Below are positions 44,546 through 54,210 of a stretch of 64,000 bases of DNA, piece by piece. The first letter of the stretch is position 1, and the number at the start of each line of letters is the position of its first letter. Both the position numbers and the translations under genes were made by a program. Under the pieces are notes generated by a model, which was not told the DNA's origin, did no database searches, and was given only the letters and a program-made list of their open reading frames with translations. Source of the stretch: Microcystis aeruginosa FD4 (lineage in GTDB: Bacteria; Cyanobacteriota; Cyanobacteriia; Cyanobacteriales; Microcystaceae); contig NZ_CP046973.1 of the NCBI RefSeq assembly GCF_009792235.1, positions 4,278,001 to 4,342,000 on the forward strand, written 5' to 3'.

Positions 44546-46198
44546 ATGGGGGAATTAAACACAGCCGAACTTCTAGTTAAATGTCTAGAGAATGAAGGGG
44601 TCGAGTATATTTTTGGGCTACCTGGGGAAGAAAACCTCGATGTTTTGGAAGCCCTAAAAAACTCCTCGATCAAATTTATCACCACCCGTCACGAACAGGG
44701 GGCCGCTTTTATGGCCGATGTCTATGGACGCTTGACGGGAAAAGCGGGGGTTTGTCTCTCCACCCTAGGACCGGGGGCGACTAACCTGATGACAGGGGTA
44801 GCCGATGCTGACTTGGATGGGGCGCCCTTGGTGGCTATCACCGGCCAGGTGGGAACCGATCGGATGCACATTGAATCCCATCAATACCTAGATCTGGTGG
44901 CCATGTTCGCCCCGGTGACGAAATGGAATAAACAAATCGTGCGGCCGGGTATCACCCCAGAAGTGGTACGGAGAGCCTTTAAAACCGCCCAAAGTGAGAA
45001 ACCGGGGGCAGTTCACATCGATCTGCCCGAAAATATCGCCGCTATGGCTGCCGATGGTCATCCTTTGCCCCTCGACAGTCAGGAAAAAGTTTACGCTTCC
45101 TATCGGACTTTGAATATGGCGGCGGCGGTGATTTCTAAAGCGAAAAATCCCTTGATTTTGGCGGGAAATGGGGCAATTCGCGCTAATGCTAGTGAAGCTT
45201 TAACGGAATTCGCCACGGCCTTGAATATCCCTGTGGCTAACACTTTTATGGGTAAGGGGGTGATTCCCTATACCCATCCTCTGGCTCTTTGGGCGGTAGG
45301 ATTACAGCAACGGGATTTGATTAGTTGTGCCTTTGATCGCAGTGATTTAATTATCGCTGTTGGTTACGATTTAATCGAGTATTCCCCGAAAAAATGGAAT
45401 CCAGACGGGAAATTACCGATTATTCACATCGGCATGACTCCGGCGGAAATTGACAGTAGTTATGCCCCGGTGGTGGAAGTGGTGGGTGATATCACCGATT
45501 CTCTCATCGATATCCTCAAACGGGCCGATCGCCAGAATAAGCCAACTCCTGTCACCGCAGGATTAAAGACGGAAATTCGGGCTGATTACGAAACCTATGC
45601 CAATGATACGGGTTTTCCGATCAAGCCACAAAAATTGATCTACGATCTGCGTCAGGTGATGGGACCAGAAGATATCGCCATTTCTGACGTGGGCGCTCAT
45701 AAAATGTGGATGGCGCGCCAGTATCACTGCGATTGTCCCAATACTTGCATTATTTCTAACGGTTTCGCCGCTATGGGTATTGCTATCCCTGGTGCGATCG
45801 CCGCTAAGTTAGTTCATCCCGATAAACGCATTGTAGCGGTGACGGGGGACGGCGGTTTTATGATGAATTGTCAGGAATTGGAGACAGCTTTGCGGGTGGG
45901 AACTCCCTTCGTCACTCTCATCTTTAATGATGGCGGTTACGGTTTAATCGAATGGAAGCAGTTTAACCATTTTGGCACATCTTCTTTTATTAAGTTTGGT
46001 AATCCCGATTTTGTTAAATTTGCCGAAAGTATGGGATTAAAAGGCTATCGGGTGGAATCTGCTCAGGATTTGATCCCGATGCTAGAGGAGGCTTTCCGGC
46101 AAGATGTCCCTGCGGTGATCGATGTTCCCGTCGATTACGGTGAAAATCTGCGTCTTTCCCAAAAATCGGGCGATTTAAGCTGTCAGATTTGGGAATAG
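44546..46198 (+). CDS. ThDP-dependent acetolactate synthase, large-subunit/AlsS type
   Basis: This 550-residue enzyme condenses two pyruvates to acetolactate. It has the catalytic Glu region IFGLPGEENLDVLEAL with TRHEQGAAFMADVYGRLTG, the central FAD/DHS-like domain and the ThDP motif GDGGFMMNCQELETAL...IFNDGGYG near residues 435-465. IEWKQFNHFG matches the catabolic AlsS/IolD-like branch rather than IlvB, and no regulatory small subunit gene lies nearby. AGGAGGG sits 5 nt before the ATG. Confidence 0.85.
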   Translation: MGELNTAELLVKCLENEGVEYIFGLPGEENLDVLEALKNSSIKFITTRHEQGAAFMADVYGRLTGKAGVCLSTLGPGATNLMTGVADADLDGAPLVAITGQVGTDRMHIESHQYLDLVAMFAPVTKWNKQIVRPGITPEVVRRAFKTAQSEKPGAVHIDLPENIAAMAADGHPLPLDSQEKVYASYRTLNMAAAVISKAKNPLILAGNGAIRANASEALTEFATALNIPVANTFMGKGVIPYTHPLALWAVGLQQRDLISCAFDRSDLIIAVGYDLIEYSPKKWNPDGKLPIIHIGMTPAEIDSSYAPVVEVVGDITDSLIDILKRADRQNKPTPVTAGLKTEIRADYETYANDTGFPIKPQKLIYDLRQVMGPEDIAISDVGAHKMWMARQYHCDCPNTCIISNGFAAMGIAIPGAIAAKLVHPDKRIVAVTGDGGFMMNCQELETALRVGTPFVTLIFNDGGYGLIEWKQFNHFGTSSFIKFGNPDFVKFAESMGLKGYRVESAQDLIPMLEEAFRQDVPAVIDVPVDYGENLRLSQKSGDLSCQIWE

Positions 46199-46276
46199 AA
46201 GTTGATAGCGTTGACAATCCCCAAAAAATCCCCTAACTAAATCTCAGTTAGGGGGAAGTAATTGGTTTGGCTTTGG

Positions 46277-46414
46277 TAAGGGACTTGCGCTTTGATAATG
46301 TACCTTTTGGGCGAACGCAGTTCGCCCCTACATTGTGGACAAAATCCGTTACTGTAGGGGCGCAAAGCTTGCGCCCTCCGATCGATTGGGATATTATTCC
46401 CACGCAAGTCCCTA
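46277..46414. mobile_element. Single-unit relative of the 83-bp expansion MITE
   Basis: Terminal inverted repeats TAAGGGACTTGCG (46277-46289) and CGCAAGTCCCTA (46403-46414) enclose one inverted copy of the palindrome GGGCGAACGCAGTTCGCCC and a second one, GGGCGCAAAGCTTGCGCCC. It has no ORF. It gives the ancestral form of the expanded copy at 42922-43600. Confidence 0.85.
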
Positions 46415-46431
46415 ACGTTAGAAAACCCAAT

Positions 46432-47673
46432 CTAGAATAACCATTCTAGAACCGCCTCATCTTTAGTGTTGGTATTGCGAGAGGGGGTTTCCCGGGTAAA
46501 TTTCATGTGGATAGAACGATTTTGTTCCCCATCGGCGGCTACGGCCATAATCGGATAATCGATTAAACCGTCTTGGAAGGACATCTGATAGCGGAAAGTG
46601 CCATCGGGATTGAGTTTAATCGGACGACCACCGATAGTTACGGTGGCGTCGGGTTCGGTGGCACCATAGACGATTAATTCGGCATCGGCAACTAACCAGA
46701 ATTTGCGCGGACGTTGTAGGGTTTCCGAAGCACCCATACCGATACCGGAAGCAGTTATGCCGATACCGGAAGCGGTTAGTCCCGATACCGTGGGAACTGC
46801 CCACATACCAACCCCAGAGGGGAATACATAAGAACTGATCACTTCCGACATCGGTACGGAACCGGCGACGTGCTGCATGGAACCAAACAAGGAACCAGCC
46901 ACCCGTAGGGCCTCCATATCGCCGACACTCTTGAAAATTTGGTCGTAGATGGGGCTAGTTGCCGTGGTTCCAGCGCTGCCGTAGCGTTTGCTGGGGGGAA
47001 CGAGTTCGTAAACAGTTTTGCCCACCAGTTCTTCTTCCCAGTTAACGGTGACAAAAATATCTTCAATCCAGTCGGAAGGATAGACGGGAGGAATCCGCAC
47101 CATGGGAGAACGGGCCAAAACTAACCAACGACCATCAGCACAACGATAACCGATATCGATAACATAATCTCGATCGCTGACCGGAATCGGTAAATACCAT
47201 TCCCGGGCCAATTCATCACAGAGATATTCTTGGACACTGTGGGCTCCTTGGCTATTGAGATCGATATCGGTGACATCATAAAGACGTAGGGCTAACTGTT
47301 GTCCCCCTTGACGACGGAGATCTTCTTTTGATTCGTTGGGGATATCCCAATAAGCATAGGCCCACTGAGGATCGCGAGGTAGGAGGGTAATGCGATTTTC
47401 ACCGTAGCCACCGGGCAGATCTCCTAAACCATCATCCACTGAACCTAGGATATCTTCGATCGGGTTAGCTTGACCTAATTCAAATTTTGCTGCTTCCACT
47501 GGTTTTTCCTCTTTAATAGTATTAAAATTGCCGCTTACTCGCATGGCTTGGTTAATTGCCTCGATTAATTGCGTTTTCCGCATCCGACTGTAACGAGAGA
47601 TGCTGTATTGACTGGCAACTCGTCGTAGTTGCCGCAAGGTCATCTCATCTAAGGGTGGGTATTCTGGAACCAT
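46432..47673 (-). CDS. DUF4912 protein with Rho_N/SAP-like N-terminus
   Basis: This 413-residue protein begins with a helix-extended-helix region (EMTLRLRQLRR-like: residues 9-45, LRQLRRVASQYSISRYSRMR) like the Rho N-terminal or SAP domain, often nucleic-acid binding. A DUF4912 core follows (RDPQWAYAYWDIPNESKEDL, LYDVTDIDLNS, DRDYVIDIGYR). Residues about 290-320 carry a Ser/Gly/Ala-rich ASGIGITASGIGM repeat, and the C-terminus is a DUF4912-type barrel. The function is unknown; it is common in cyanobacteria. It has its own promoter region of about 400 nt. Confidence 0.7.
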   Translation of the reverse strand: MVPEYPPLDEMTLRQLRRVASQYSISRYSRMRKTQLIEAINQAMRVSGNFNTIKEEKPVEAAKFELGQANPIEDILGSVDDGLGDLPGGYGENRITLLPRDPQWAYAYWDIPNESKEDLRRQGGQQLALRLYDVTDIDLNSQGAHSVQEYLCDELAREWYLPIPVSDRDYVIDIGYRCADGRWLVLARSPMVRIPPVYPSDWIEDIFVTVNWEEELVGKTVYELVPPSKRYGSAGTTATSPIYDQIFKSVGDMEALRVAGSLFGSMQHVAGSVPMSEVISSYVFPSGVGMWAVPTVSGLTASGIGITASGIGMGASETLQRPRKFWLVADAELIVYGATEPDATVTIGGRPIKLNPDGTFRYQMSFQDGLIDYPIMAVAADGEQNRSIHMKFTRETPSRNTNTKDEAVLEWLF

Positions 47674-48083
47674 GAGTTGACGCTCTCCGATTAGTTACGA
47701 CGGCAAATGTTTTTGGGCATTTGCAAAAGCAGTGATCTGGGTAATCCTTCTAACTACTCATCGATTGCTGTGTGAACGAGAGATCCACTCGATGGGGATC
47801 AAGGGAATCGCTTGTTATAAATACTTATTAAACAGCAAGATTCCGATTTTGACCAAGTACATTGTCATGATTTCTTGATAAAACCGCCAAACCCTTGATC
47901 CCAAAGAGATTGTTATGTCAGGAAGTTTTGATATGCTGTGCTGCCTTGAAACTGAGTATAGAAATTTTAGTACAAAAGCTCTATACTGATGACTGATCAC
48001 TGATTACTGATCACTGATTTGTACTCCGATCCCGATCGCCTGTAATCTGATATTGAGACTTTTAGTTAAGGAGACTGAACCGC
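47674..48083. other. Divergent promoter region with heptamer repeats
   Basis: This separates the DUF4912 gene from the histidine phosphatase gene. It holds short heptamers (GATCACTGATTACTGATCAC, about 47986-48018) and AT-rich sequence. AAGGAG at 48068-48073 serves the downstream TTG start. No gene is seen. Confidence 0.5.
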
Positions 48084-49421
48084 TTGGCTACTCGTGTGAT
48101 TATTGTTCGTCATGGACAAAGCAGTTATAACGCAGAGCAGAAAATACAAGGTCGCAGTGATGGCTCGGTTTTGACGGAAAAAGGCCATCTGGACGCGGAA
48201 AAAGTAGGAAATGCCCTCAGTCAAATCGATATCGCCGCTTTTTACTGTAGTCCTCTCCAAAGAGCCAAATCTACTGCTGAGGTGATTCAGTCTCGTTTAA
48301 ATCACTCTCCCGTCATTCAACCCACTTCGCAGTTACTAGAAATCGATCTGCCTATCTGGGAAAATATGGTTAAAGAGGAGGTAAAAGCTCAATATACCCA
48401 AGAATATCGGGATTGGCACCAAAAACCTCATGAATTTAAGATGATACTGCCCGATGGTCAAGAACATTATCCCGTTCTCTCCCTCTATCAACAAGCGCAG
48501 GATTTTTGGCGAGAAATTATTCCCCAACACAAAGGCGAAACTATCCTCATTGTTGCCCATAACGGCATTAATCGCTGTTTAATCCTCAGTGCCATCGGTA
48601 TTCCGGTTTCCTTGTACCATTCCCTGCAACAATCTAACTGTTGCGTTAATGTTCTCAATTTTACGGGTAATTTTGGTGATCCTGTCCAGGTGGAATCCCT
48701 CAATCAAACGGCACACTTAGGGATAGCTTTACCCCCACCGCGTCCTCCTTTCCAAGGTTCCAGGCTGCTGCTTGTGCGTCACGGAGAAACCCAATGGAAT
48801 CGGGATAAACGTTTTCAAGGTGTGCGCGATATTCCTCTCAATGATAATGGCAAGGCTCAAGCTGAGAAAGCCGCCGAATTTCTGCGAGAAACGGCGATCG
48901 ATCACGCTGTCACCAGTCCTTTGTCCCGTCCCAAGGAAACTGCCCAAATTATCCTGCAATATCACCCCAATGTCACCTTAGATACCCAAGGGGATCTGAC
49001 GGAAATCTGTCACGGACTTTGGGAAGGTAAATTAGAGGAGGAAATTGAAGCGAGTTTCCCCGGGATGTTAGAAGACTGGAAAAATTCCCCAGAAACCGTG
49101 CAAATGCCGGAAGGGGAGAATTTACAAGAGGTTTGGGATCGAGCGATCGCTTGTTGGCGGCAAATCGTTAAAACCTATAGTAATAGTGATAGTCCTAAGA
49201 CAATTATGGTGGTAGCTCACGATGCTATTAATAAGGTGATTCTTTGTTATTTATTGGGTTTAAAACCCGCCAATTTCTGGAATATTAAACAGGGAAATGG
49301 TGCGGTTAGTGTGATCGATTATCCCAAAGGAGTTGACTCTCAACCGGTCCTGCAAGCAATTAATATTACCTCTCATCTAGGAGCAGGAATACTCGATCGC
49401 ACGGCAGCTGGCGCTTTATAA
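48084..49421 (+). CDS. Double histidine-phosphatase (phosphoglycerate mutase-like) protein
   Basis: This 445-residue protein is made of two histidine phosphatase domains. The first has IIVRHGQS (R9 H10 G11) and the second His in LIVAHNG; the second has LLVRHGETQWNRDKRFQG (about residue 228) and VVAHDA. Both catalytic pairs are present, so both halves may be active. The start is a TTG at 48084 with AAGGAG 10 nt upstream, which begins the first RHG domain at the usual distance. Substrates of such tandem proteins are unclear; annotation as mutase would be a guess. Confidence 0.85.
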   Translation: MATRVIIVRHGQSSYNAEQKIQGRSDGSVLTEKGHLDAEKVGNALSQIDIAAFYCSPLQRAKSTAEVIQSRLNHSPVIQPTSQLLEIDLPIWENMVKEEVKAQYTQEYRDWHQKPHEFKMILPDGQEHYPVLSLYQQAQDFWREIIPQHKGETILIVAHNGINRCLILSAIGIPVSLYHSLQQSNCCVNVLNFTGNFGDPVQVESLNQTAHLGIALPPPRPPFQGSRLLLVRHGETQWNRDKRFQGVRDIPLNDNGKAQAEKAAEFLRETAIDHAVTSPLSRPKETAQIILQYHPNVTLDTQGDLTEICHGLWEGKLEEEIEASFPGMLEDWKNSPETVQMPEGENLQEVWDRAIACWRQIVKTYSNSDSPKTIMVVAHDAINKVILCYLLGLKPANFWNIKQGNGAVSVIDYPKGVDSQPVLQAINITSHLGAGILDRTAAGAL

Positions 49422-49556
49422 CAGTTATCAGTGATCAGTTATCAGTTATCAGTGGGTAAGTTAACAGTTATCAGTATTCAGTATTCAGTATTCAGAAGAT
49501 TGCTTTTATTTATTCTTCCCAATTCATAATTCATAATTCATAATTCATAATTACGG
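49422..49556. repeat. Heptamer and CATAATT repeat array
   Basis: TATCAGT-type heptamers (49423-49490) and four copies of CATAATT (49524-49553) separate two convergent genes. The second type is the same as at 34341-34366 and 51227-51257. Confidence 0.8.
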
Positions 49557-51065
49557 CTAACTAGAAGCTAATAATTTATTCTCAATCTGTCTAACCACCG
49601 TTAGTGCCGAATAGCTGACTCCGGCAGTGCCTTCTCCCGGATGGGTGGAATCTCCCACTAACCAAAGATGGGGGATGGGAGTGCGCGTCGCTAGGCCAAA
49701 AGGGCCAAAAGTGGACAATCTTTGACCAATCCCGCCGACAATGCCCTGATTTCGCCCCGTAAACCGTTCAAAAGTGCGAGGAGTAGCTGATTCGATGTGA
49801 ACGATGTGATCAGGACTGAGATGGAAATAATTACCGAGACGCTCGATCGCCCCTTGGGTGTATGCTGCTTTTAATTGCTGATAATTATCTGCTCCTTTTC
49901 GCCACCAAAGACTGGTATCGGTGAAGGAAGAAGCAATAATCGTCGCTTTTCCCACTGGAGCGCGGCCATCCCCTTCTTTACTCACGGAAACAAACAAAGA
50001 GTTATTTTCGCCGATTATGCCATCCTCATCGTAGAGGAATTGCAAATGGGGGGGACAATCGGGGGGAATAGCAGCGCGATCGACTCCTAAGTAAACCACA
50101 AAAGCACCCGATGCGGGGGGAAGTTTTTCGATTCTCCGGTGATAAAGACTGGGAATGGCTTCGCGATCGATTAATTGTGGTAAATTTTGGATCGGGATAT
50201 TAGCCACAATCTCATCGGCCATTTCTGGATATATTTGGCCATTTTTTTGATTTCTGACGATAATTCCCGTGGCTTTTCCCTTTTCTGTCAGTATTTTTTC
50301 CACTGTGTGGCGCATTTGCAATTTACCGCTGTATTTTTCCAAAGCTGTTACTAGGCGATCGCTCAATACTTGCATACTACCCTGAAGGTGGGATAAACCT
50401 TGGGGAGACTGAGAAACTGCTAAAGCGGTGGCGGCATAAAGTAAAGCGGTTTCATCGGCAGTAACTTGGGAATAAAGCTTTAACTGGAGATCAAGGAAGG
50501 TTTTTAGGCGTTTATCCCTCTCTAAGCCGTATAATCGCAGAGCATCGCCCACAGTCATCAAAGTAAAGGGAAAGGTAATGGCAGTATCTAAACGCAAAGC
50601 GGCGATTAATTGCCCTAAATCCCACCAGTTGCGCGGGGGTAAAACTGGATCGCGACTTTGAAAACGCCAACTAGCTTGAAAGAGTTTTTGTAATAATTGC
50701 CAAAAGGGTTCGCTGCCCGGAAATTGTTTTTGTCTTTCCTCTTGCCACTTTTGCCGATCGCGCCAGACATTAATCGGAGTGGTTTCCCCCGGCAGAAAAA
50801 CGGCACAAGCGGGATCGCAGGGGACAGAATCGGGTAAATCTATCCCTAATTCGGCAAAAATGCGCTGATGAATGCCCCCTACTTCTAATCCTGCCACCTG
50901 AGTTGCCCCCACGTCAAAAGTAAAACCCCGACGGGAAAAAGTCGAGGCACAACCCCCGGGGACAAGCGCCTGATCGTATACTGTCACTTGATAACCTCGA
51001 CGCGCCAATAATGCCGCCGCCGTTAGTCCGCCAATCCCTGCACCAATAACGGTAATTTGCGTCAT
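49557..51065 (-). CDS. crtD: C-3',4' carotenoid desaturase CrtD
   Basis: This 502-residue FAD-dependent CrtI-family enzyme has dinucleotide motif VIGAGIGGLTAAALLARRG (5-23), GGCASTFSRRGFTFDVGATQ and the C-terminal VGDSTHPGEGTAGVSYSA. The FDVGATQVAGLEVGGIHQRI stretch is characteristic of cyanobacterial CrtD (myxoxanthophyll synthesis) rather than the isomerase CrtH, although the two are related and confusion is possible. It stands alone. The length is normal and no lesion is seen. Confidence 0.8.
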   Translation of the reverse strand: MTQITVIGAGIGGLTAAALLARRGYQVTVYDQALVPGGCASTFSRRGFTFDVGATQVAGLEVGGIHQRIFAELGIDLPDSVPCDPACAVFLPGETTPINVWRDRQKWQEERQKQFPGSEPFWQLLQKLFQASWRFQSRDPVLPPRNWWDLGQLIAALRLDTAITFPFTLMTVGDALRLYGLERDKRLKTFLDLQLKLYSQVTADETALLYAATALAVSQSPQGLSHLQGSMQVLSDRLVTALEKYSGKLQMRHTVEKILTEKGKATGIIVRNQKNGQIYPEMADEIVANIPIQNLPQLIDREAIPSLYHRRIEKLPPASGAFVVYLGVDRAAIPPDCPPHLQFLYDEDGIIGENNSLFVSVSKEGDGRAPVGKATIIASSFTDTSLWWRKGADNYQQLKAAYTQGAIERLGNYFHLSPDHIVHIESATPRTFERFTGRNQGIVGGIGQRLSTFGPFGLATRTPIPHLWLVGDSTHPGEGTAGVSYSALTVVRQIENKLLASS

Positions 51066-51334
51066 TTTCTTAACAATTATTTATATTTATTTTTATCCTA
51101 ACGCTTTTGGCAGTCAAGAGTCAGGAGACGGAAGACAGGAGACAGGAGACAGGAGGCAGGTTTTAGGTGTTGGGGGTTGGGGTTTTGGGGTTTTGGGGTT
51201 TTAGTTCAATTTCCCCACTTCCCCACTTCATAATTCATAATTCATAATTCATAATTCCCACTCCCCCCACTCCCCCCACTTCCCCACTTCCCCACACCCC
51301 GCTGCCATGGACTCTTAACAAGTAAATTGGAGGC
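51066..51334. repeat. Low-complexity spacer with several tandem repeat types
   Basis: It contains GGAGACA repeats (51122-51155), G/T runs (GGGGTTTTGGGGTTTTGGGG), CATAATT copies (51227-51257) and C-rich tracts (CCCCACTTCCCCACTTCCCC). No gene was seen between crtD and thrB. Confidence 0.7.
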
Positions 51335-52252
51335 TTAACAGTTTACTTTGGCCCCTAGGGTATCTAAAGCTAAAATTTTCACCTCAGAGTTAATCCCCAC
51401 TTGCTGCCAAGCATTTTTCATCTCTGTGGCTGTTTTTTGGGCATTGTCGGGGTTAGTTAAAGCTAATAGGCTAGGACCTGCGCCACTAATTACCATCCCG
51501 TAAGCACCCCCATTAATGGCGGCTTTTTTCACCTTTTCGTAACCCGGTATTAAAGATTGGCGATAGGGTTGATGCAGTTTGTCCTCTAGGGCAATTCTCA
51601 GCCAATCGCCGTTACCCGTCTCCAATCCCCGCAATAATAAACCCAAGCGGGAAATATTGAAAATTGCCTCCTGACAGCTAATTTTTTCGGGTAAAACCGC
51701 CCGAGCTTTTGCCGTAGCCAGTTCAAAATCGGGAATCGCTAGGACGGGAACGAGATTTTTTTGCCAAAATACTTGACAAATAGCCCAATTTGTGCTATCT
51801 CCTGCCGATAGCTGACAGTTACCCCGCAAAGCCGGCACTACATTATCTGGATGTCCCTCCAAGGCGATCGCTAATGCTTCGATTTCCCCCATAGATAAAG
51901 GATTTCCCGCACATTGATTGGCAGCCACTAACCCACCGATAATAGCAGTGGCAGAACTACCTAAACCTCTAGCCAGAGGAACCCCTAAATCGATCTCGAT
52001 GGCTATGGGGGGCGGATTCTGTCCTATTTTTTGATAAACTTGCAAAAAAGAAGTGTAGATTAAATTGTCAGCACCTTGGCTAACTTTAGCTGATTCAGTT
52101 CCCTTGACAATAATGCTGACAGGGTTAGCTGTTGTTGCCGGCAGCAGGGTAAAAGTAAACTGATTATATAGGGTTAAGGCCGCTCCGAGACAATCGAAGC
52201 CGGGCCCAATATTAGCAGTGGTAGCGGGAACTGTAACCGTAAAAGTTGTCAT
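51335..52252 (-). CDS. thrB: Homoserine kinase
   Basis: This 305-residue GHMP kinase phosphorylates homoserine for threonine synthesis. It has the N-terminal VPATTANIGPGFDCLGAAL, ATP loop GVPLARGLGSSATAIIGG and C-terminal GAYGMVISGAGPSLLAL. Two residues of spacer separate it from the sodA gene upstream on the same strand, so they may share a transcript. Length and motifs are normal. Confidence 0.96.
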   Translation of the reverse strand: MTTFTVTVPATTANIGPGFDCLGAALTLYNQFTFTLLPATTANPVSIIVKGTESAKVSQGADNLIYTSFLQVYQKIGQNPPPIAIEIDLGVPLARGLGSSATAIIGGLVAANQCAGNPLSMGEIEALAIALEGHPDNVVPALRGNCQLSAGDSTNWAICQVFWQKNLVPVLAIPDFELATAKARAVLPEKISCQEAIFNISRLGLLLRGLETGNGDWLRIALEDKLHQPYRQSLIPGYEKVKKAAINGGAYGMVISGAGPSLLALTNPDNAQKTATEMKNAWQQVGINSEVKILALDTLGAKVNC

Positions 52253-52254
52253 CG

Positions 52255-52965
52255 TTAAGCTTTTGCCTGAAGATAGCGGCGATTTACCTCCTCCCAGTTA
52301 ACCACATTCCACCACTGTTTTAAATACTCAGCCCGTTGATTACGATATTTTAAGTAATAGGCGTGTTCCCAGACATCATTGCCCATAATTGGCTGTAATC
52401 CCATCATTAGGGGGCTATCTTGGTTAGCAGTGCTGATAATTTCCAGTTGTCCTGACTTATTCAAAACCAACCATGTCCAACCACTACCAAAAAGTTTAGT
52501 ACCTGCTTGGTTGAAAGCGTTTTTAAATTCCTCGAAACTGCCAAATTTAGCGATTATTGCCGCCCCTATTTCTCCTTTTGCTTCGCCACCGCCATCGGGG
52601 GACATAATCTGCCAAAACATCGTATGATTAAGATCGCCACCGCCATTATTGCGGACAGTGGTGCGAATATCGGCGGGTAAAGAGTCAAGATTTTTAATTA
52701 ATTCTACTACTGTTTTTTGCTGCAATTCTGGATATTTTGCCACTGCCGTGTTGAGATTATTAACGTAGGCAACATGGTGTTTATCGTGATGAAATTGCAT
52801 CGTTTCCTTATCAATATAAGGTTCTAGGGCATCATAGCTATAGGGTAGGGCAATGAGACTATAGGGACCAGTAGCAGCAAAAGCGGGACGGTTAAAACCG
52901 GCAAGAGTGGCTGTGCCAAGGGTAGCACCTAAAAGATAAAGAAATTGACGGCGATCGAGAGACAT
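52255..52965 (-). CDS. sodA: Mn-type superoxide dismutase with Tat signal
   Basis: The true start is the ATG at 52965, giving 236 residues that begin MSLDRRQFLYLLGATLGTAT, a twin-arginine signal with hydrophobic core and an AFA-A cleavage site. The enzyme has metal ligands in HHDKHHVAYV, NHTMFWQ and DVWEHAYY. GGGDLNHTMFW and STANQDSPLM with its Gln point to the manganese type. It probably protects the periplasm or thylakoid lumen. An open frame runs further upstream but that part is transposase relic. Confidence 0.9.
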   Translation of the reverse strand: MSLDRRQFLYLLGATLGTATLAGFNRPAFAATGPYSLIALPYSYDALEPYIDKETMQFHHDKHHVAYVNNLNTAVAKYPELQQKTVVELIKNLDSLPADIRTTVRNNGGGDLNHTMFWQIMSPDGGGEAKGEIGAAIIAKFGSFEEFKNAFNQAGTKLFGSGWTWLVLNKSGQLEIISTANQDSPLMMGLQPIMGNDVWEHAYYLKYRNQRAEYLKQWWNVVNWEEVNRRYLQAKA

Positions 52966-52981
52966 AAGTAATAGGACAAAA

Positions 52982-53194
52982 TTAACTTCTTGGTTAGGAT
53001 AGGCAAATTGGACTGCTCTTCGCCCCCAACCCAAGATTTCTTCCGTTTTTCTGGCATTCCCTTCAAAATACTTTTGACAAATCCTCCCTTGAAAGGCTCG
53101 CCGAGAAGCCCCCGTCATCTTTCTTTTTCCCTGCAAAACGTAAGTCTTCGATTTGAGAGGGGGTTAAGGCTGTATCTTCTGGCATGGACACCAT
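52982..53194 (-). pseudogene. N-terminal transposase relic (ISAzo13-like) upstream of sodA
   Basis: Minus-strand codons read MVSMPEDTALTPSQIEDLRF up to AGKKK, then in another frame MTGASRRAFQGRICQKYF and EGNARKTEEILGWGRRAVQ. LTPxQIxxLR, TGAxRRAFQAE and GNARxAExxxGWGR are signatures of the N-terminus of ISAzo13-type transposases. A frameshift lies near 53125. The relic continues in frame into sodA and falsely extends it by 57 residues. Confidence 0.65.
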
Positions 53195-53262
53195 TTTTTT
53201 CTTTCCTACTGGCCATTTCCCCTATTTTAATCTATCAGGTATCTTCTTGATCAGAAATCACC

Positions 53263-53475
53263 TTATGCCTCTTCAAAGGCACTCCACTCTATGCCTAGCT
53301 GTTTTATGGTTGCCTTAATTGTTCCGAACTTTAAGTCTTTACTACCCCAATCAGGAATTACTGCTACATTTTGATTAGAGAGATTCAGCCATTTTCTATG
53401 TGATCCTTTTGACTTTCTCTCTATTTCTTCACAGCCAAGCCTCCTCAGTTTTTGAGCTACTTCTTTGTATCTCAT
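53263..53475 (-). CDS. hicA: HicA-family toxin
   Basis: This 70-residue toxin has a YKEVAQKLRRLGCEEIERKS start, catalytic His in GSHRKWLNL and a C-terminal KFGTIKATIKQLGI helix, a clear HicA dsRBD-like pattern. It overlaps its antitoxin by 4 nt (53472-53475). It is a different lineage from the HicA at 18549. It is the last gene of the modular array before the relic near sodA. Confidence 0.88.
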   Translation of the reverse strand: MRYKEVAQKLRRLGCEEIERKSKGSHRKWLNLSNQNVAVIPDWGSKDLKFGTIKATIKQLGIEWSAFEEA

Positions 53476-53714
53476 GCAGAAATAATTGCTTCTACTAGGG
53501 CAGGTGACTCCTGATTAAAGGCTTGCAAGTTGACTGGAAGTTTTTTGCCTAAATCTTGATAAGTTTCCAAAACTGCCTCAAAGGCATCCTTTGCATTTTC
53601 CAGAACCTCTTCCAAAGAATCCGCCTCTGTGATTAGTTCAGGTAGAAGAGGGCAAGTCACTGTAAATCCTCCTTCTGGTTGAGGAGTAAGCAAAAGTGGA
53701 AGTTTGTAGAACAT
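53472..53714 (-). CDS. hicB: HicB-family antitoxin
   Basis: This 80-residue protein has a HicB core LLLTPQPEGGFTVTCPLLPE, then LITEADSLEEVLENAKDAFE and a short helical tail. It is the upstream gene of the pair and overlaps hicA by 4 nt. It starts about 100 nt downstream, in its own direction, of repeat X1, which may carry its promoter. Confidence 0.87.
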   Translation of the reverse strand: MFYKLPLLLTPQPEGGFTVTCPLLPELITEADSLEEVLENAKDAFEAVLETYQDLGKKLPVNLQAFNQESPALVEAIISA

Positions 53715-53814
53715 AGGAGTAGATCTTGCATTTCCGTGTATGTCCCAATCTTATCATTAACTTTGGATGAGTCTAGCTATGTAACTCTGACTCTTTGCAT
53801 AACATATTGTACGG

Positions 53815-54196
53815 AAACTTTCTGCATAACACTCGCCAGAGTAACGATGTGGGTCAACTTTCTGTATATCACCCCGTCATACAACATATATACTATTTTG
53901 TCAATAGGTAGTAATATTTAATCTGCTTATACTTCCAGTTTTGGTCTGAAAATGGGCGATCAATAGAGCAGCAATTATTCTAGCTTGGGTTGATCCAAGG
54001 CAACCCAACAAAGAGTAACCTTTGGGGTGGTTGGGTTTCGCTTTTTCCAGCGAATTGAGCTATTTTCGCCCCAGTCTTGTTTCGCTCAACCCAACCCACG
54101 ATGCTTAGACTCACAGCTTCAATCAATGAGCATGGTGCGTTCCCCAAAATCGATCGCACTGAAGCGGTAGAAGTTGCCTTAGGGAACGCACCCTAC
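53815..54196. repeat. Long repeat X, copy 1
   Basis: A 382-bp repeat running from AAACTTTCTGCATAACACT through AATAGGTAGTAATATTTAATC, CTGAAAATGGGCGATCAATA and a GGTTGGGTTTCGC palindromic part to GGGAACGCACCCTAC. X2 (57018-57397) matches it along its whole length. X3 (58344-58486) matches the first 140 bp. A right-end piece is at 55028-55122. Open frames within it are not coding-like. Confidence 0.85.
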
Positions 54197-54210
54197 GGCA
54201 ATGGCGATCA

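Noticed and set aside
52966..53136. N-terminal extension of superoxide dismutase
   Set aside because: The residues match a transposase N-terminus, and the Tat signal starting at 52965 marks the real start.
53679..53921. 80-aa plus-strand frame and similar frames in X copies
   Set aside because: They fall within repeat X or across hicB in antisense and lack coding features.
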